Of a stretch of 55,359 nt of DNA, positions 44,102 to 52,444 are shown piece by piece. Numbering within the stretch: position 1 is the stretch's first letter; the number at the start of each line of letters is the position of its first letter. The stretch is taken from assembly GCA_963169235.1 (NCBI GenBank), contig CAUJCX010000004.1, positions 1 to 55,359 of the forward strand, read 5' to 3'. The notes under the pieces are model-generated. The model was given only the letters and a program-made list of their open reading frames with translations. It was not told the DNA's origin and made no database searches. The position numbers and the translations under genes are program-made. This DNA comes from Actinomycetota bacterium. GTDB lineage: Bacteria > Actinomycetota > Thermoleophilia > Miltoncostaeales > Miltoncostaeaceae.

Positions 44102-45552
44102 AAACAAAGATCCTGGTCTCCGTCGACCCGTGGGAAACCCGGGTGGCCCTTGTGGAGGACGGCCGCACGGCGGAGGTACACATCGAGCGGCGTGGCGAGC
44201 GGTCGGTCGTCGGCCACGTCTGGAAGGGAAAGGTCGGCAACGTCCTCGCCGGCATGGAGGCGGCGTTCATCGACGTCGGCCTCGAGAAGAGCGGGTTCCT
44301 CCACGTCGACGAGGTCGTCGCGATGGGGGTGCCCAAGCACAAGCGCCAGATCGCCGAGCTGCTGAAGAAGGGCGACCAGGTGCTGGTGCAGGCCACCAAA
44401 GACCCCATGGGTACCAAGGGCTGCCGGCTCACGATGCAGCTGTCGCTGGCCGGCCGGTACGTGGTGTACGTGCCGTACGGAGACGGCGTCGGGGTCAGCC
44501 GCAAGCTGCTCGACGACGAGCGCCGGCGGCTGCGCCGCATCTGCGCCGCCCTGCCCCTCGAGGGTGGGCTGATCGTACGCACGGCGGCGGCGGGCGCGTC
44601 GGCCGACGACATCGCCCGCGACTACACGGCGCTGCGTCGCCTGTGGTCGGCGCTGACGCAGCGGGCCGAGCAGGTGAAGGGCCCCGCGCTGCTCTACAGC
44701 GAGATGGACGCCTCGCTGCGGGTCATCCGCGACCTGCTGCACGCCCACGTCGACGAGGTGGTGGTCGACGAGCCCAGCCAGCACGAGCGCATCGTCAACT
44801 TCCTCACGCGCACGTCCCCCGGCATGGCCGACCGCGTGACGCTGTACCAGGACGACGTCCCCCTGCTGGAGGCGATGGGCACCGAGAAGGCCATCCGCTC
44901 CACGCTGTCGCGGCGGGCCCCGCTGCCGTCGGGCGGCTACCTGGTGATCGACGACACCGAGGCGATGACGGTCATCGACGTCAACTCGGGCCGCAACGTG
45001 GGCCGGGGCGGGTCGCGCCTGGAGGACACGGTCACGAAGACCAACCTCGAGGCGGCCGTCGAGGTGGTGCGCCAGCTACGGCTGCGCGACATCGGCGGCA
45101 TCGTCATCATCGACTTCATCGACATGAACGACGAGAAGAACCGTCGTCAGGTGAAGGCCACGCTGGACGCCGAGCTCGAGAAGGACCGCACCCGCACGTT
45201 CGTGGCCGACATCTCGCCCCTGGGCCTCGTGGAGATGACTCGCCAGAACATCTCGGACGGTCCGCGCGAGGTCATGTCCGAGCAGTGCCCCGAGTGCGAC
45301 ACCACCGGCTACATCCCGTCCGACGAGACCACGGTGATCGAGGCCTCGCGCGGCATCGCGAAGGCGGTGAAGGGCAAGGCGTCCGGCACCGTCCGCGTGC
45401 GCGTCAGCCCGCGCACGGCGAGCCTCTTGAACGAGGACGGACGCGCCCGCCTGGTGGTGGTGGAGGAGCTGACCGGCAAGAAGGTGGTCACCGAACCCGA
45501 CTCGACGCTGCACGACGACGAGGTGAAGGTGAAGACGGACGCCAAGGGCTGA
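44098..45552 (+). CDS. rng: Ribonuclease E/G family endoribonuclease
   Basis: About 484 residues. An S1-like RNA-binding insert (ERSVVGHVWKGKVGNVLAGMEAAFIDVGLEKSGFLHVDEV), the 5'-sensor/RNase H-like region, catalytic aspartates in VIDVNSG and IIIDFIDM, and the zinc-link CPECDTTGYI are present. It cuts single-stranded, AU-rich RNA in mRNA decay and in rRNA and tRNA maturation. No ATG, GTG or TTG precedes the conserved TKILVSVDPWETRVALVEDG. A CTG at 44098 overlaps the previous stop (CTGA) and has AGGAGG four bases upstream, so initiation at CTG is inferred. It lacks the long RNase E tail. Confidence 0.95.
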   Translation: MKTKILVSVDPWETRVALVEDGRTAEVHIERRGERSVVGHVWKGKVGNVLAGMEAAFIDVGLEKSGFLHVDEVVAMGVPKHKRQIAELLKKGDQVLVQATKDPMGTKGCRLTMQLSLAGRYVVYVPYGDGVGVSRKLLDDERRRLRRICAALPLEGGLIVRTAAAGASADDIARDYTALRRLWSALTQRAEQVKGPALLYSEMDASLRVIRDLLHAHVDEVVVDEPSQHERIVNFLTRTSPGMADRVTLYQDDVPLLEAMGTEKAIRSTLSRRAPLPSGGYLVIDDTEAMTVIDVNSGRNVGRGGSRLEDTVTKTNLEAAVEVVRQLRLRDIGGIVIIDFIDMNDEKNRRQVKATLDAELEKDRTRTFVADISPLGLVEMTRQNISDGPREVMSEQCPECDTTGYIPSDETTVIEASRGIAKAVKGKASGTVRVRVSPRTASLLNEDGRARLVVVEELTGKKVVTEPDSTLHDDEVKVKTDAKG

Positions 45553-45656
45553 TGCCCCGATGGCGTGGCGCGGCGGTGCTCTGCTGAGGCCGCCGCGACA
45601 CGTCCCGGAAACGCCGGAGAGACGCGGGCGTGACGCCAGCGCGGCAGGATAGGGGC

Positions 45657-47549
45657 ATGAACATCCGCCGCATCCTCCTGCCCGCCGGCGCGCTTGCGCT
45701 GATGGCCGCCCCCGCCATCGCCGCACCCGGCCTCCGCGTGGCCGCCGACGCCGACCGCAACGGCGTCGTCGACGCGCGCGACCTCACCGCGCGGGGTGCC
45801 GGTCCCGCCACGTTCCTGCCGAACCTCGACGACGACTCCGGGCGGTGCGCCCGCGCCGCCGCCGCCGCGTATCGCAACGAGGCCGCCGTCGTCCGCCCCA
45901 CCGCCCGCACCGTCGCCGCCGAACGGTGCAACGACGCGTCCGATGCGCGCGTGAACGGCGCCCGCGACCTTGCCGACATGGCCCGCGTGCGCGTGTTCCC
46001 CGACCGGCACGCCACCCGCGACGCGCGCGTCACCCTGCGCCTGACCGGCGGGGGCGCCTCCAACGCACGGCTGTTCGTGCGACGCGGGGGCACGTGGATG
46101 CCCGCGAGGGGCGTATCCCTCACGGGATCCGACCTGCGCCGCGGCATCGAGGCCGCCGTCGAGGGCAAGGGCCTGGTCACGTCCGGTGCACGCCGCGACG
46201 TGCGCGTGCGCGTGACGGTGGCCGACCGGGGTCGCGTGCGCCGCGCCGCCGCGCCGCTGCGGCTCGCGAGGTTCGCGCTGCAGCACGACCTGCTGCCCGC
46301 CCAGCGGGTGCTGGCCCTCGCCGTCAGCGCGGACGACCGGGCGACCGCCCGCTCCGTGCCGTCGTCGCTGGGTGAGCGCCTCTTCGAGCCCGCCCTCGAC
46401 GGGATCAGCACGCGCACGGGGTCCATCGACCCGTCGCTCCTCACCCGGGCGACCGCGCTGGGCGCGCGTGGCCAGGTCGACTTCGAGGACGGCGTCCGCG
46501 GCGCCCTGGCCGGCACCGGCATCGCGCCGGTGGCGTTCCGCATGGGCATGGCCGACCAGTGGCTGCAGGACCAGTTCGAGCCCGGCTACGTCGAGATGCC
46601 CGCCCGCGGCGGCGTGCAGCGCATGCGGGTGCTGCTGCGCGCCACCACCTCGGGCAACATCCCGCGGGCCACGAAGGCCGACCTCTACCGCAACCTGGGC
46701 AACGCGGACCTCGGGGTCGCCGACGTGGTGGTGCGCGACCGCGGCACGCCGTTCGACCCCAGCCTCGACAACGGCGGCAACCTCGAATCGCTGCCGCCGT
46801 CGCCCGGGTTCCCCACCGGGGCGGCGCTGCTGGGGTCGGCGCCGCGACGACAGCCGGGGCGGGCGCTCGTCGCCACCCTGAGGGCGCAGACCGATCAGCC
46901 GGTGATCCTCCTCGACACGTCCTGGCTGGCCGTCGGCCACGTCGACGAGACGATCCACGTCTTTCGCGCCGACACGCCGCGTGGCTTCGCGGTGGGCGTC
47001 GCCGACCCGCGGCTGGGCGTCGCGCTCATGCGCCGCGCCCAGGCGGCGGGGCACGGCGGCCTCCGGTTCGGGGACCCCTCGTACGAGGCCCGGGGGCGCA
47101 CCATCGACGAGATGCTGGCCGACCCCGCGTGGCTGGCGCAGAACGAGGCCGCCGCGGTCAGCATCGACGGCCAGATCGCCCAGTTGGTGGCGTCCGGGCA
47201 GGTGACCCGCGCCGACCTCGTGCCGCTGCCGGTGCTGATGGCCATCAGCGCACCGCGCAAGGGCTCCGGTACCGACAAGGGCCTGGCACCGGCGGGCCCG
47301 CCGCGGGCCGCGGCCATCGTGCCCGACGCGGTCAACGGGCTGAGCCTGACACCCCGCTTGTATGTCGCCCCGCGTCAGCACACGGTGCAGATAGACGGGC
47401 GCGACCTGTTCGAGTCGGAGATCACGTCGCGGCTGGCGGCACTCGGGGTGGAGGTGAGGTTCGCGGAGGACCGCCTGTACGCGCACGTGAACGGGGGCGA
47501 CGTGCACTGCGTGACCAACGCCCTGCGGGCCCTGCCACCGGCGCGCTGA
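45657..47549 (+). CDS. Secreted peptidyl-arginine deiminase (PAD/PADI family)
   Basis: About 630 residues from the ATG at 45657. A signal peptide (IRRILLPAGALALMAAPAIAAPG) is followed by an EF-hand/dockerin-like calcium loop (DADRNGVVDARDL, about 31-43), a beta-rich middle and the deiminase domain. All four PAD catalytic residues are found with family spacing: Asp305 in WLQDQFEPGY, His428 and Asp430 in VGHVDETI, and Cys618 in GDVHCVTN. These match Asp350, His471, Asp473 and Cys645 of human PAD4. It should turn peptidyl-arginine into citrulline outside the cell, probably calcium-dependent. The motif order does not fit the Porphyromonas-type enzyme. Neighbours give no substrate. Confidence 0.93.
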   Translation: MNIRRILLPAGALALMAAPAIAAPGLRVAADADRNGVVDARDLTARGAGPATFLPNLDDDSGRCARAAAAAYRNEAAVVRPTARTVAAERCNDASDARVNGARDLADMARVRVFPDRHATRDARVTLRLTGGGASNARLFVRRGGTWMPARGVSLTGSDLRRGIEAAVEGKGLVTSGARRDVRVRVTVADRGRVRRAAAPLRLARFALQHDLLPAQRVLALAVSADDRATARSVPSSLGERLFEPALDGISTRTGSIDPSLLTRATALGARGQVDFEDGVRGALAGTGIAPVAFRMGMADQWLQDQFEPGYVEMPARGGVQRMRVLLRATTSGNIPRATKADLYRNLGNADLGVADVVVRDRGTPFDPSLDNGGNLESLPPSPGFPTGAALLGSAPRRQPGRALVATLRAQTDQPVILLDTSWLAVGHVDETIHVFRADTPRGFAVGVADPRLGVALMRRAQAAGHGGLRFGDPSYEARGRTIDEMLADPAWLAQNEAAAVSIDGQIAQLVASGQVTRADLVPLPVLMAISAPRKGSGTDKGLAPAGPPRAAAIVPDAVNGLSLTPRLYVAPRQHTVQIDGRDLFESEITSRLAALGVEVRFAEDRLYAHVNGGDVHCVTNALRALPPAR

Positions 47550-47564
47550 CCCGCACGAGCACGC

Positions 47565-47595
47565 GGTCCCGGGGCACCTCGCGCGCCCCGGGACC
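47565..47595. terminator. Bidirectional terminator-like hairpin between the deiminase and MFS genes
   Basis: The arms GGTCCCGGGGC (47565-47575) and GCCCCGGGACC (47585-47595) form a perfect 11-bp stem with a 9-base loop, in the 52-base gap between two convergent genes. There is no T-run, but position and strength favour transcription termination or mRNA end protection from both sides. Confidence 0.65.
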
Positions 47596-47601
47596 GGGTC
47601 G

Positions 47602-49005
47602 TCACTGCGCGGTGGCGGGCTCCACGACCGTCGCCTGCGCGCGGCGGGCGGCCGGCGCCCACATCGCGATGAACGCGCCCACGACCACCACCACCGCGGC
47701 CACCAGCACGGCGGGCCGCATGCCGTCGACGAACGCCTCGGGCGTCGCGTACGAGCCAGAGCGCGTGAACATCGCCGTCAGCACGGCGATGCCGATGGCG
47801 CCGCCCACCTCCCGGGTCATGTTGTTCGCACCGGACGCCTTGCCGATGTCCTTCTCGCGCACCGAGGCCACCAGCAGGTTGGCGACGGGCGCGAACACCA
47901 GCGACATGCCGACGCCCGCCAGCATCTGCGGCAGCACGAGGTGCGAGTAGGGGAGATCCGGGCGGGCGATGAGCGCCTGCCACACCAGCGACCCCGCCAG
48001 CCCCACCATGCCGGTCACCAACAGCGGCCGGAAGCCGATGCGGTCGGACAGCGCCCCCGCCAGCGGCGCCACGAACATGGGCATCACGGTCCACGGCAGC
48101 GTCCGCAGGCCCGCCTCGAACGGCGTGTAGCCCTGCGACACCTGCAGGAACTGGGCCAGGAAGAACACCGCCCCGAACATGCCGAAGTACATCGTGCCCG
48201 AGACCGCGTTGGCCACGGTGAACCCGCGCGAGCGGTACATGTGCAGGGGCAGCATGGGGGTGCCGGTGCGCCGCTGCCACGCCACGAACGCCGCCAGGAA
48301 CACGGCGCTGGTGGCGAGGGCGCCCACGATCTCGAGCGACGTCCAGCCCGCCTCGTTGCCGCGCACCACGCCCCACACCAGGCCGAACAGGCCGACGCCG
48401 GCCAGCACCAGGCCGGGGATGTCGAGGTGGCGGTCGGGGCCGGTGCCGTTGGCCAGGTAGCGCAGGGCCAGCACGGCGCACACGGCCCCCAGCGGGACGT
48501 TGGGCCAGAAGATCCAATGCCACGACAGGCCGTCGACCACGGCGCCGCCCACCAGGGGCCCGCACGCCACGGCCAGGCCGCTGATGCCCGACCAGATGCC
48601 GATGGCCAGACCCCGCTTGCCGGGCGGGAACGCGTCGGACAACAGCGTCAGCGACAGCGGCAGCACCAGGGCCGCACCGGCGCCCTGCAGCACGCGGAAC
48701 AGCACCAGCGCATCGAACGACGTGGCCATGGCGCAACCGGCCGACGCCAGCGCGAAGACGGCGATGCCCGCGGAGAACACGGGGCGGCGTCCCAGCCGGT
48801 CACCCAGCGCCGCGCCCGTCAGCAGCAGCACCGCGAAGCTCAGCGTGTACGCGTTGACGATCCAGCCGAGGCTGTCCACCGACGCGTCGAGGTCCTCCTT
48901 CATCACCGGTAGCGCGGTGGTCACGACCAGGTTGTCCAGCACCACCATGAACAGCGCGAGGCTGGTGATGGCGAGGGCCCAGCCCTGGCGGGCGCGGGTC
49001 GACAT
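47602..49005 (-). CDS. MFS drug exporter, DHA2 (EmrB/QacA) family
   Basis: About 467 residues with roughly fourteen hydrophobic segments. MFS motif A (LGDRLGRRPVF), the D1 motif in LDNLVVTTALPVMKEDL, motif C in GPLVGGAVVDGLSWHWIFWPNVP and the RVLQGAGAALVLPLSLTLLSD segment are typical of DHA2 proton antiporters. It should export hydrophobic or cationic toxic compounds. It is divergent from a TetR gene, with repeat sites lying over its predicted promoter, so it is likely derepressed by its own substrate. The ATG at 49005 follows AAGGAG. Confidence 0.95.
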   Translation of the reverse strand: MSTRARQGWALAITSLALFMVVLDNLVVTTALPVMKEDLDASVDSLGWIVNAYTLSFAVLLLTGAALGDRLGRRPVFSAGIAVFALASAGCAMATSFDALVLFRVLQGAGAALVLPLSLTLLSDAFPPGKRGLAIGIWSGISGLAVACGPLVGGAVVDGLSWHWIFWPNVPLGAVCAVLALRYLANGTGPDRHLDIPGLVLAGVGLFGLVWGVVRGNEAGWTSLEIVGALATSAVFLAAFVAWQRRTGTPMLPLHMYRSRGFTVANAVSGTMYFGMFGAVFFLAQFLQVSQGYTPFEAGLRTLPWTVMPMFVAPLAGALSDRIGFRPLLVTGMVGLAGSLVWQALIARPDLPYSHLVLPQMLAGVGMSLVFAPVANLLVASVREKDIGKASGANNMTREVGGAIGIAVLTAMFTRSGSYATPEAFVDGMRPAVLVAAVVVVVGAFIAMWAPAARRAQATVVEPATAQ

Positions 49006-49024
49006 GGCGATCGGGCTCCTTGCG

Positions 49025-49083
49025 AGTAATCGACTGATAACTGAACGGTGGCCATGGTACGCATCGACTGATAACCTTGTCAA
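49025..49083. promoter_or_regulatory. Promoter and duplicated TetR operator in the MFS/TetR divergent gap
   Basis: The 13-mer ATCGACTGATAAC occurs at 49029-49041 and 49063-49075. The first sits in a dyad, AGTAATC-GACT-GATAACT (49025-49042). On the minus strand TTGACA (49083-49078) and TACCAT (49059-49054) are 18 bases apart and could form the MFS promoter. The second 13-mer then lies in the spacer and the first just past the transcription start. Binding by the adjacent TetR protein would block the exporter and possibly its own gene. Confidence 0.75.
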
Positions 49084-49086
49084 GCG

Positions 49087-49671
49087 ATGACCGATACCAC
49101 CATCCGCATGAGCGCCGACGAGCGCCGCCTCGCCATCATCGACGCCGCCCTCCACGAGTTCGCCCGCGGGGGGCTGGAGGGCACCACCACCGACGCCATC
49201 GCGCGCCGGGCGGGCATCTCGCAGCCGTACGTCATCCGCCTGTTCGGGGCGAAGAAGGCCCTGTTCCTGGCCTGCGTCGAGCGCCAGTTCGAGCTGCTGC
49301 TGGCGGCGTTCACCGACGCGGCCGAGGGCCTCTCGGGGGCCGAGGCCCTGGGCGCGATGGGCGCGGTGTATCCGCAGGCGCTGCTCGAGCAGCGGCACCT
49401 GGTGCTGATGCAGCTGCAGATCTTCGCGGCCTGCGACGACGACGACGTGCGCGACGCGGTCGGCGCCGGCATGCGCCGCGTCCACGCGCTCATCGGCGGG
49501 CTGAGCGGCGCGGGCCCCGACACGCTGCGCATGTTCGTCGCCACCGGCATCCTCATGAGCGTGGCGACGGCCACGGGCGTGCCCGAGCTCCTGGGCGGTG
49601 ACGACTGGCGCGAGCGGTCGGCCGAGCAGTGCGCGGCGTCCATCGCCCGGGAGTCGTCGGCGAGCTCATGA
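49087..49671 (+). CDS. TetR-family transcriptional repressor of the MFS exporter
   Basis: A protein of 194 residues. The N-terminal helix-turn-helix (RRLAIIDAALHEFARGGLEGTTTDAIARRAGISQPYVIRLFGAKKALFLACVERQF) is a full TetR domain. The helical C-terminal half holds the ligand pocket and dimer interface. It is divergent from the MFS exporter across an 81-base gap containing repeated palindromic sites, the standard arrangement of a local efflux repressor. The inducing compound is unknown. Confidence 0.95.
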   Translation: MTDTTIRMSADERRLAIIDAALHEFARGGLEGTTTDAIARRAGISQPYVIRLFGAKKALFLACVERQFELLLAAFTDAAEGLSGAEALGAMGAVYPQALLEQRHLVLMQLQIFAACDDDDVRDAVGAGMRRVHALIGGLSGAGPDTLRMFVATGILMSVATATGVPELLGGDDWRERSAEQCAASIARESSASS

Positions 49672-49792
49672 CGGGTCACTGCGGGCGCTTTCCTGCGGGC
49701 CCGCCCGCGTGCTAGTGTTCGCGATCGCGCCGCGCTCGTTGACGGCCCGTGCCCGCACGGCGACGCGCTTCATCACACGTTGGGAGTGAAGG

Positions 49793-50092
49793 TTGCCGGA
49801 CTACGCCGTGATCGCCCTTGGGGGCAAGCAGTACCGCGTCACCGAGGGTGAGCGCCTTCTGGTGGATCGCCTGCCCGAGGACGAGGGCAAGAGCGTGACT
49901 CCGACCACGCTGATGGTCGGAGAGGCCGGCGGCGACATCGCCGACGGCGGCACGGTCACGCTGAAGGTCGAGGAGCACGTGCTGGGCCCCAAGCTCATCG
50001 CGGCCACGTACAAGGCGAAGAAGAAGATCCGCAAGCGCCGCGGCCACCGTTCGCGCCTGTCGCGCGTGCTGGTCGAGAGCATCGCGAGCTAG
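49793..50092 (+). CDS. rplU: 50S ribosomal protein L21
   Basis: A protein of 99 residues from a TTG with GGGAGTGAAGG upstream. Family segments: YAVIALGGKQYRVTEGERLLVDRL, and LGPKLIAATYKAKKKIRKRRGHRS near the C-terminus, which contacts 23S rRNA. It is the first gene of rplU-rpmA-obg, a strongly conserved order. The preceding 121 bases show no recognisable ribosomal-protein leader. Confidence 0.97.
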   Translation: MPDYAVIALGGKQYRVTEGERLLVDRLPEDEGKSVTPTTLMVGEAGGDIADGGTVTLKVEEHVLGPKLIAATYKAKKKIRKRRGHRSRLSRVLVESIAS

Positions 50093-50107
50093 GGGAGACG
50101 GGCACAG

Positions 50108-50377
50108 ATGGCTCATAAGAAGGGTGGCGGCTCCAGCCGCAACGGTCGTGATTCCGCCTCCAAGCGCCTGGGCGTGAAGGTGTTCAGCGGGCAGGTCGTG
50201 CCCGCCGGCTCCATCATCGTGCGCCAGCGCGGCAGCCAGTTCCACCCCGCCGACGGCGCGGGCATGGGCCGCGACTTCACCATCTTCGCCACGGTCACCG
50301 GCCGGGTGGAGTTCACCAACGGCCGCAAGGGCCGGCGCATCTTCGTCCACCCCGTGGACGAGGCCGTCACCGCGTAG
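50108..50377 (+). CDS. rpmA: 50S ribosomal protein L27
   Basis: A protein of 89 residues beginning [16 protein letters not shown], so the N-terminus that reaches the peptidyl-transferase centre is directly encoded, with no cleavable Firmicutes-type extension. [44 protein letters not shown] is highly conserved. It is followed by a perfect hairpin before obg. Confidence 0.98.
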   Translation: MAHKKGGGSSRNGRDSASKRLGVKVFSGQVVPAGSIIVRQRGSQFHPADGAGMGRDFTIFATVTGRVEFTNGRKGRRIFVHPVDEAVTA

Positions 50378-50381
50378 CTCT

Positions 50382-50404
50382 GACGCCCGGCACGTCCGGG
50401 CGTC
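50382..50404. terminator. Perfect hairpin between rpmA and obg
   Basis: GACGCCCGG (50382-50390) and CCGGGCGTC (50396-50404) pair perfectly around CACGT. The hairpin lies five bases after the rpmA stop and ends five bases before the obg ATG. It has no T-run. It may be a partial terminator lowering obg expression relative to the ribosomal proteins, or it may mask the obg ribosome site, since no Shine-Dalgarno sequence is visible outside it. Confidence 0.6.
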
Positions 50405-50409
50405 GCGAC

Positions 50410-51345
50410 ATGCCGTTCACCGACCGCGCCCGCATCCACGTCGAGGGCGGTCACGGTGGAGGCGGATGCCTCTCGTTCCGGCGGGAGAAGTACATCCCCA
50501 AGGGCGGTCCCGACGGCGGCAACGGGGGCCGCGGCGGCGACGTGCTGCTGGTGGCCGACCCCGAGCAGGTGGACCTGTCGCTGTTCCGGCACGCGGTGCA
50601 CCACAAGGGCCGCCCCGGTATGCCCGGCGAGGGGCAGGGCAAGCACGGCCGCCGCGGCGACGACGCCGACGTGCGGGTGCCCCCCGGCACGCGCGTGTCG
50701 CGTGACGGCGAGGAGATCGCCCGCCTCGACCACCCCGGCGACCGCGTGGTGGTGGCCCGCGGCGGCGAGGGCGGGGTGGGCAACCGGGCCTTCAAGTCGT
50801 CCACCCACCGCACGCCGCGGGAGACCGTGCCCGGCATGCCGGGCGAGCGGGCGTGGCTGACGCTGGAGTTCGTCGCGCCGGTCGACGGCGCCCTGGTGGG
50901 GCTGCCGAATTCGGGCAAGAGCGCGCTGCTGCACGCCCTCACCGGGGCGGCCGCCACGGTGGCCCCGTACCCGCAGTCCACGCGGGAGCCCGCGTTCGGG
51001 CCGCTGGAGGACGAGTTCGCGAACCTCTACATCCTGGTGGACCTGCCCGGGCTGGCCGAGGACGGCACGCCCCGCAAGGGTGACCACCTGCTGCAGTGCC
51101 GCGGCGCGCGCCTGCTTCTGCACTGCGTCAGCGAGGAGGACCCCGAGCCCGCCGCCGACCGCATCGCGCGGGTGCGCGAGGCCATCGCGCCGTACCGCGC
51201 CGACGATGCCGTCGAGTGGGTCATCGCGACGTTCTCCGACCCCGACCATCCGCCCGCGTGGGCCGACTACGCGGTCGAGACCGAGCTCGACGCGGGCATC
51301 GACCGCCTGCGGGTCGCCATCGCGGACCACCTGGGTGAGCCGTGA
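50410..51345 (+). CDS. obg: Obg/CgtA-like ribosome-assembly protein with degenerate G domain
   Basis: A protein of 311 residues, shorter than usual Obg. The Gly-rich Obg fold (1-155) is complete: RARIHVEGGHGGGGCLSFRREKYIPKGGPDGGNGGRGGDV ... GGEGGVGNRAFKSSTHRTPRE. G1 is intact as GLPNSGKS (164-171), but G2 is altered (PQST for PFTT). G3 keeps DLPG yet the following switch II (AEDGTPRKGDHLLQ) is unusual. The G4 NKxD motif is absent; the equivalent region reads VIATFSDPD. No C-terminal OCT domain exists. The reading frame is clean and coupled to proB (GTGA). Guanine specificity and GTPase switching may be lost or changed. Confidence 0.9.
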   Translation: MPFTDRARIHVEGGHGGGGCLSFRREKYIPKGGPDGGNGGRGGDVLLVADPEQVDLSLFRHAVHHKGRPGMPGEGQGKHGRRGDDADVRVPPGTRVSRDGEEIARLDHPGDRVVVARGGEGGVGNRAFKSSTHRTPRETVPGMPGERAWLTLEFVAPVDGALVGLPNSGKSALLHALTGAAATVAPYPQSTREPAFGPLEDEFANLYILVDLPGLAEDGTPRKGDHLLQCRGARLLLHCVSEEDPEPAADRIARVREAIAPYRADDAVEWVIATFSDPDHPPAWADYAVETELDAGIDRLRVAIADHLGEP

Positions 51346-52439
51346 GCATCGTGGTGGCCAAGCTGGGCTCGTCGACGCTGGTGGGGCGCGACGGCAACGT
51401 GCGTCCCGACGTCATCGCGCAGCGGGTCGATGACCTCGCGCGGGTGATGCGCCTGGGGCATCAGCCGGTGCTGGTGTCGAGCGGCGCCATCGCGTGCGGC
51501 TACCGGCCGCTGGGGTTCCGTGAGCGCCCCACGTCGCTGCCCGACCTGCAGGCGGCGTCCGCGGTGGGGCAGGGCGTGCTGTACCGCCACTACCAGGAGG
51601 CGTTCGGGCGTCACGACGTCACGCCCGCACAGGTGCTCTTGACGTCGGCGGACGTCGCCGGGCGCACGACGTACCTGAACGCCCGCAACACGCTGCACCG
51701 TTTGATCGACCTGGGTGCGGTGCCCGTGATCAACGAGAACGACACCACGGCTACCGACGAGCTGACGTTCGGCGACAACGACGTGCTGGCGGCGCAGGTG
51801 GCGATCCTGCTGGGCGCCACCTGGCTGGTGCTGCTCACCGACCGGGACGGTCTGTACGGCGTGGGTGCGGACGGCGAGACGCACCTCATCGGTGACGTGC
51901 CCCCGGGCCGGTCGCCGCGATCGCTGTCGCTGGCGCCGCTGGGCGGGTCGGGCCTGGGGCGCGGGGGCATCGCGTCGAAGATCGACGCGGCGGCGATGGC
52001 CGTCGCGGCGGGCGTCACCACCGTGATCGCGTCCGGCGCCCGCGCCGACGCCGTCACCGCGGTGACCCGCGGGCGCGTGATCGGCACGCGCTTCCGGTCG
52101 TCCGGGCCGCGCGAGCCCGCGTTCAAGCTGTGGCTGCGCAACGCGAAGCCGTCGCTGGGCCGGGTGACGGTGGACGACGGCGCGGTGAAGGCCCTGCGGG
52201 CGCGCGGCACGTCGCTGCTGGCGGTGGGCGTCACCGGGGTGGACGGGGATTTCCTGGCGGGCGACGCGGTGGACGTCGTGGACGCCGGCGGCGCGGCCGT
52301 CGGCAAGGGCATCGTGGCGCTCGATCACGACGACCTCGTCACCGTCGCGGGCCTGCGCTCGCGCGTGATCACCGAGCGGGGCCTCGGCATCAGCCCCGAG
52401 GTGATCCACCGTGACCAGTTCGTGCTGGCCAACGGGTAG
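51342..52439 (+). CDS. proB: Glutamate 5-kinase with PUA domain
   Basis: A protein of 365 residues from a GTG overlapping obg. The amino-acid-kinase domain has VVAKLGSSTLV, LVSSGAIACG, PVINENDTTATDELTFGDNDVLAAQVA and GGIASKIDAAAMAVAAGV. The C-terminal PUA domain covers about 270-365. It makes glutamyl-5-phosphate in proline synthesis. Many genomes place proA next; here nadD follows directly, so proA must lie elsewhere or be missing. Confidence 0.97.
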   Translation: MSIVVAKLGSSTLVGRDGNVRPDVIAQRVDDLARVMRLGHQPVLVSSGAIACGYRPLGFRERPTSLPDLQAASAVGQGVLYRHYQEAFGRHDVTPAQVLLTSADVAGRTTYLNARNTLHRLIDLGAVPVINENDTTATDELTFGDNDVLAAQVAILLGATWLVLLTDRDGLYGVGADGETHLIGDVPPGRSPRSLSLAPLGGSGLGRGGIASKIDAAAMAVAAGVTTVIASGARADAVTAVTRGRVIGTRFRSSGPREPAFKLWLRNAKPSLGRVTVDDGAVKALRARGTSLLAVGVTGVDGDFLAGDAVDVVDAGGAAVGKGIVALDHDDLVTVAGLRSRVITERGLGISPEVIHRDQFVLANG

Positions 52440-52444
52440 CGGCC

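Noticed and set aside
45657-47549. Assignment as agmatine deiminase or Porphyromonas-type deiminase
   Set aside because: The Asp ... His-x-Asp ... Cys motif contexts (WLQDQFEPGY, VGHVDE, VHCVTN) are those of the PADI family, not of the other two.
50410-51345. Obg G-domain oddities explained by a frameshift
   Set aside because: The frame stays open and coupled to proB, and segments on both sides of the missing NKxD align in the same frame, so a simple indel does not explain it.
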